Made by a program: the position numbers and the translations under genes | Shown here: piece after piece, positions 14,869 through 15,932 of the stretch | Numbering within the stretch: position 1 is the stretch's first letter | How the letters are laid out: each line of letters starts with the position of its first letter | From: CAYRMV01 sp964425255 | GTDB lineage: Bacteria > Bacteroidota > Bacteroidia > Flavobacteriales_D > Crocinitomicaceae | Direction: 5' to 3' | Assembly (NCBI GenBank): GCA_964425255.1 | Contig: CAYRMV010000080.1 | Location: forward strand, 1 to 15,932 | DNA: 15,932 nt | Notes under the pieces: model-generated | Seen by the model: the letters and a program-made list of their open reading frames with translations, nothing else | The model's database searches: none | Told to the model about the DNA's origin: nothing

Positions 14869-15741
14869 TTACAATTCAAAAATATGTTTTTCTGCATGAT
14901 AAGAAGATCGAACCAAAGGTCCACTTTCCACATATCGAAATCCCATTTCTAAACCAATCTGCTTGTATTCTTCAAATTCTTCTGGTGTAACGAAGTACTG
15001 AACTGGTAAATGCTTCGGTGTTGGCTGCAAATATTGGCCTAAAGTCAAAATATCAACTTGAACACTGCGCAAATCTTCCAATGTTTCAATGATTTCTTCT
15101 CTCGTTTCACCAAGCCCCAACATTACTCCTGATTTCGTTCGCATCCCCCCTTTTTTCAAACGAAACAAAACTTCTAAGCTTCGATCGTATTTGGCTTGGA
15201 TTCGAACTTGCTTGGTCAATCGACGAACAGTCTCCAAATTATGCGAAACAATTTCTGGTGCAACATCAATAATTTGCTGCAAATTTTCCCATTTCCCAGC
15301 GAAATCTGGAATCAATGTTTCCATTGTTGTTCCTGGCGACTGTTGTCTGACAGCACGAACTGTTTGCGCCCAAATAGATGCTCCCCCATCTTTCAAATCA
15401 TCGCGATCCACAGAGGTAATTACCGCATGTTTCACTCCCATTGTTTTAACACTGTGCGCCACTCTTCCTGGTTCAAACGGATCAGCCTCCAACGGTTTCC
15501 CAGTTTGAACAGCACAAAAACCACAACTTCGTGTACAAATATTACCCAATATCATGAATGTTGCAGTTCCTTCTCCCCAACATTCACCCATGTTTGGGCA
15601 ACTTCCACTCTCGCAAATAGTATGTAATTTATGTTCATCAACCAATGCACGGACTTTTCGGTAGTTTTCACCCGTAGGCAACTTTACGCGCAACCATTTT
15701 GGTTTTTTTATTCGAACGGAGTTATCTAGCGTTTCACTCAT
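14869..15741 (-). CDS. lipA: Lipoyl synthase
   Basis: Radical-SAM enzyme that inserts two sulfurs into octanoyl chains on E2 domains and GcvH. The 290-residue product has the auxiliary-cluster cysteines C43, C48 and C54 (CESGSCPNMGEC), the radical-SAM cysteines C69, C73 and C76 (CTRSCGFC), and the C-terminal RSSYHA (278-283), whose serine in the family is the fourth ligand of the auxiliary cluster. Length is normal. ATG 15741 is the only sensible start and has a good -7 box upstream. No lipB octanoyltransferase is in the window. It is followed by the propeller gene on the same strand, after 269 bases. Confidence 0.97.
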   Translation of the reverse strand: MSETLDNSVRIKKPKWLRVKLPTGENYRKVRALVDEHKLHTICESGSCPNMGECWGEGTATFMILGNICTRSCGFCAVQTGKPLEADPFEPGRVAHSVKTMGVKHAVITSVDRDDLKDGGASIWAQTVRAVRQQSPGTTMETLIPDFAGKWENLQQIIDVAPEIVSHNLETVRRLTKQVRIQAKYDRSLEVLFRLKKGGMRTKSGVMLGLGETREEIIETLEDLRSVQVDILTLGQYLQPTPKHLPVQYFVTPEEFEEYKQIGLEMGFRYVESGPLVRSSYHAEKHIFEL

Positions 15742-15778
15742 TTTCAGAATTCTTTTGCTTCAAGACAATTTGATTGGA

Positions 15779-15786
15779 CAAATTTA
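15779..15786 (-). promoter_or_regulatory. -7 box of lipA
   Basis: The minus strand reads TAAATTTG, an exact TAnnTTTG match 37 bases before the lipA ATG. No clear -33 box is seen. Confidence 0.5.
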
Positions 15787-15845
15787 CGAAATAAAACACT
15801 TCTTTCATGTAATTGGTTCTTTGTTGTAAGTTCAATCTTTGTTTT

Positions 15846-15932
15846 ATGGAAATTGGTTACATACTAAAAACAGGAGCTCCTATGAAAAGCACTTCTTTTT
15901 TATTAACAATTAATCTAAAAGAAATCAACAAT
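15846..15932 (+). CDS. Possible start of an unknown gene, cut off by the right edge
   Basis: From ATG 15846 the frame is open for 29 codons to the end of the window. A second in-frame ATG at 15882 has AGGAG five bases before it and is an equally likely start, giving MKSTSFLLTINLKEINN. An imperfect promoter lies upstream: TTG 15813-15815, an 18-base spacer and AATCTTTG 15834-15841. No function can be read from so few residues, and the frame could be open by chance. Confidence 0.4.
   Translation, partial: MEIGYILKTGAPMKSTSFLLTINLKEINN

Noticed and set aside
1..15932. tRNA, rRNA, CRISPR arrays, insertion sequences or att sites
   Set aside because: No cloverleaf, spaced repeats, transposase or paired terminal repeats were seen on either strand.

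Overview
The window looks like chromosomal DNA of a Bacteroidota bacterium, probably of the Flavobacteriales (a Fluviicola/Crocinitomix-like relative is a guess). The reasons are the AT-rich DNA, repeated matches to the Bacteroidota -7 promoter box TAnnTTTG just upstream of genes, a large secreted protein ending in a type IX secretion (T9SS) sorting domain, and the sequence style of the housekeeping proteins. There are no tRNA, rRNA, CRISPR or transposase genes.

Bases 1-3733 (minus strand) are the start of a division and cell wall (dcw) cluster: mraZ, rsmH, ftsL and a penicillin-binding protein (ftsI) that runs off the left edge. Each gene overlaps the next by 4-11 bases, so the group is almost surely co-transcribed and translationally coupled. 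The 321-base gap to the divergent GTPase gene engB (4055-4645, plus) holds two identical but oppositely oriented 14-bp boxes, GTGGTAAAAAGTGG, which are good candidates for MraZ binding sites, and a perfect consensus DnaA box.

engB and hemH (ferrochelatase, minus) converge on a short gap with a perfect 34-bp palindrome of REP type and a nested inverted repeat that may terminate hemH.

Bases about 5950-9905 (plus) form an AT-richer accessory block: a ParD/ParE-type toxin-antitoxin pair with a candidate operator over its promoter, a small lipoprotein, a secreted 385-residue protein of unknown function, and a tight three-gene unit coding for a four-helix membrane protein, an exported protein whose lipobox cysteine is replaced by tyrosine, and a two-helix membrane protein. 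I recognise no family for the last five. This is the most likely place for something undescribed, but nothing in the sequence proves a system.

Bases 10019-15741 (minus) carry lpd (dihydrolipoyl dehydrogenase), a 1019-residue T9SS-exported beta-propeller protein with Asp-box repeats, and lipA (lipoyl synthase). LipA makes the lipoyl cofactor that Lpd re-oxidises; the propeller gene between them has its own terminator and is probably an unrelated neighbour. At the right edge a possible plus-strand gene begins divergently from lipA.
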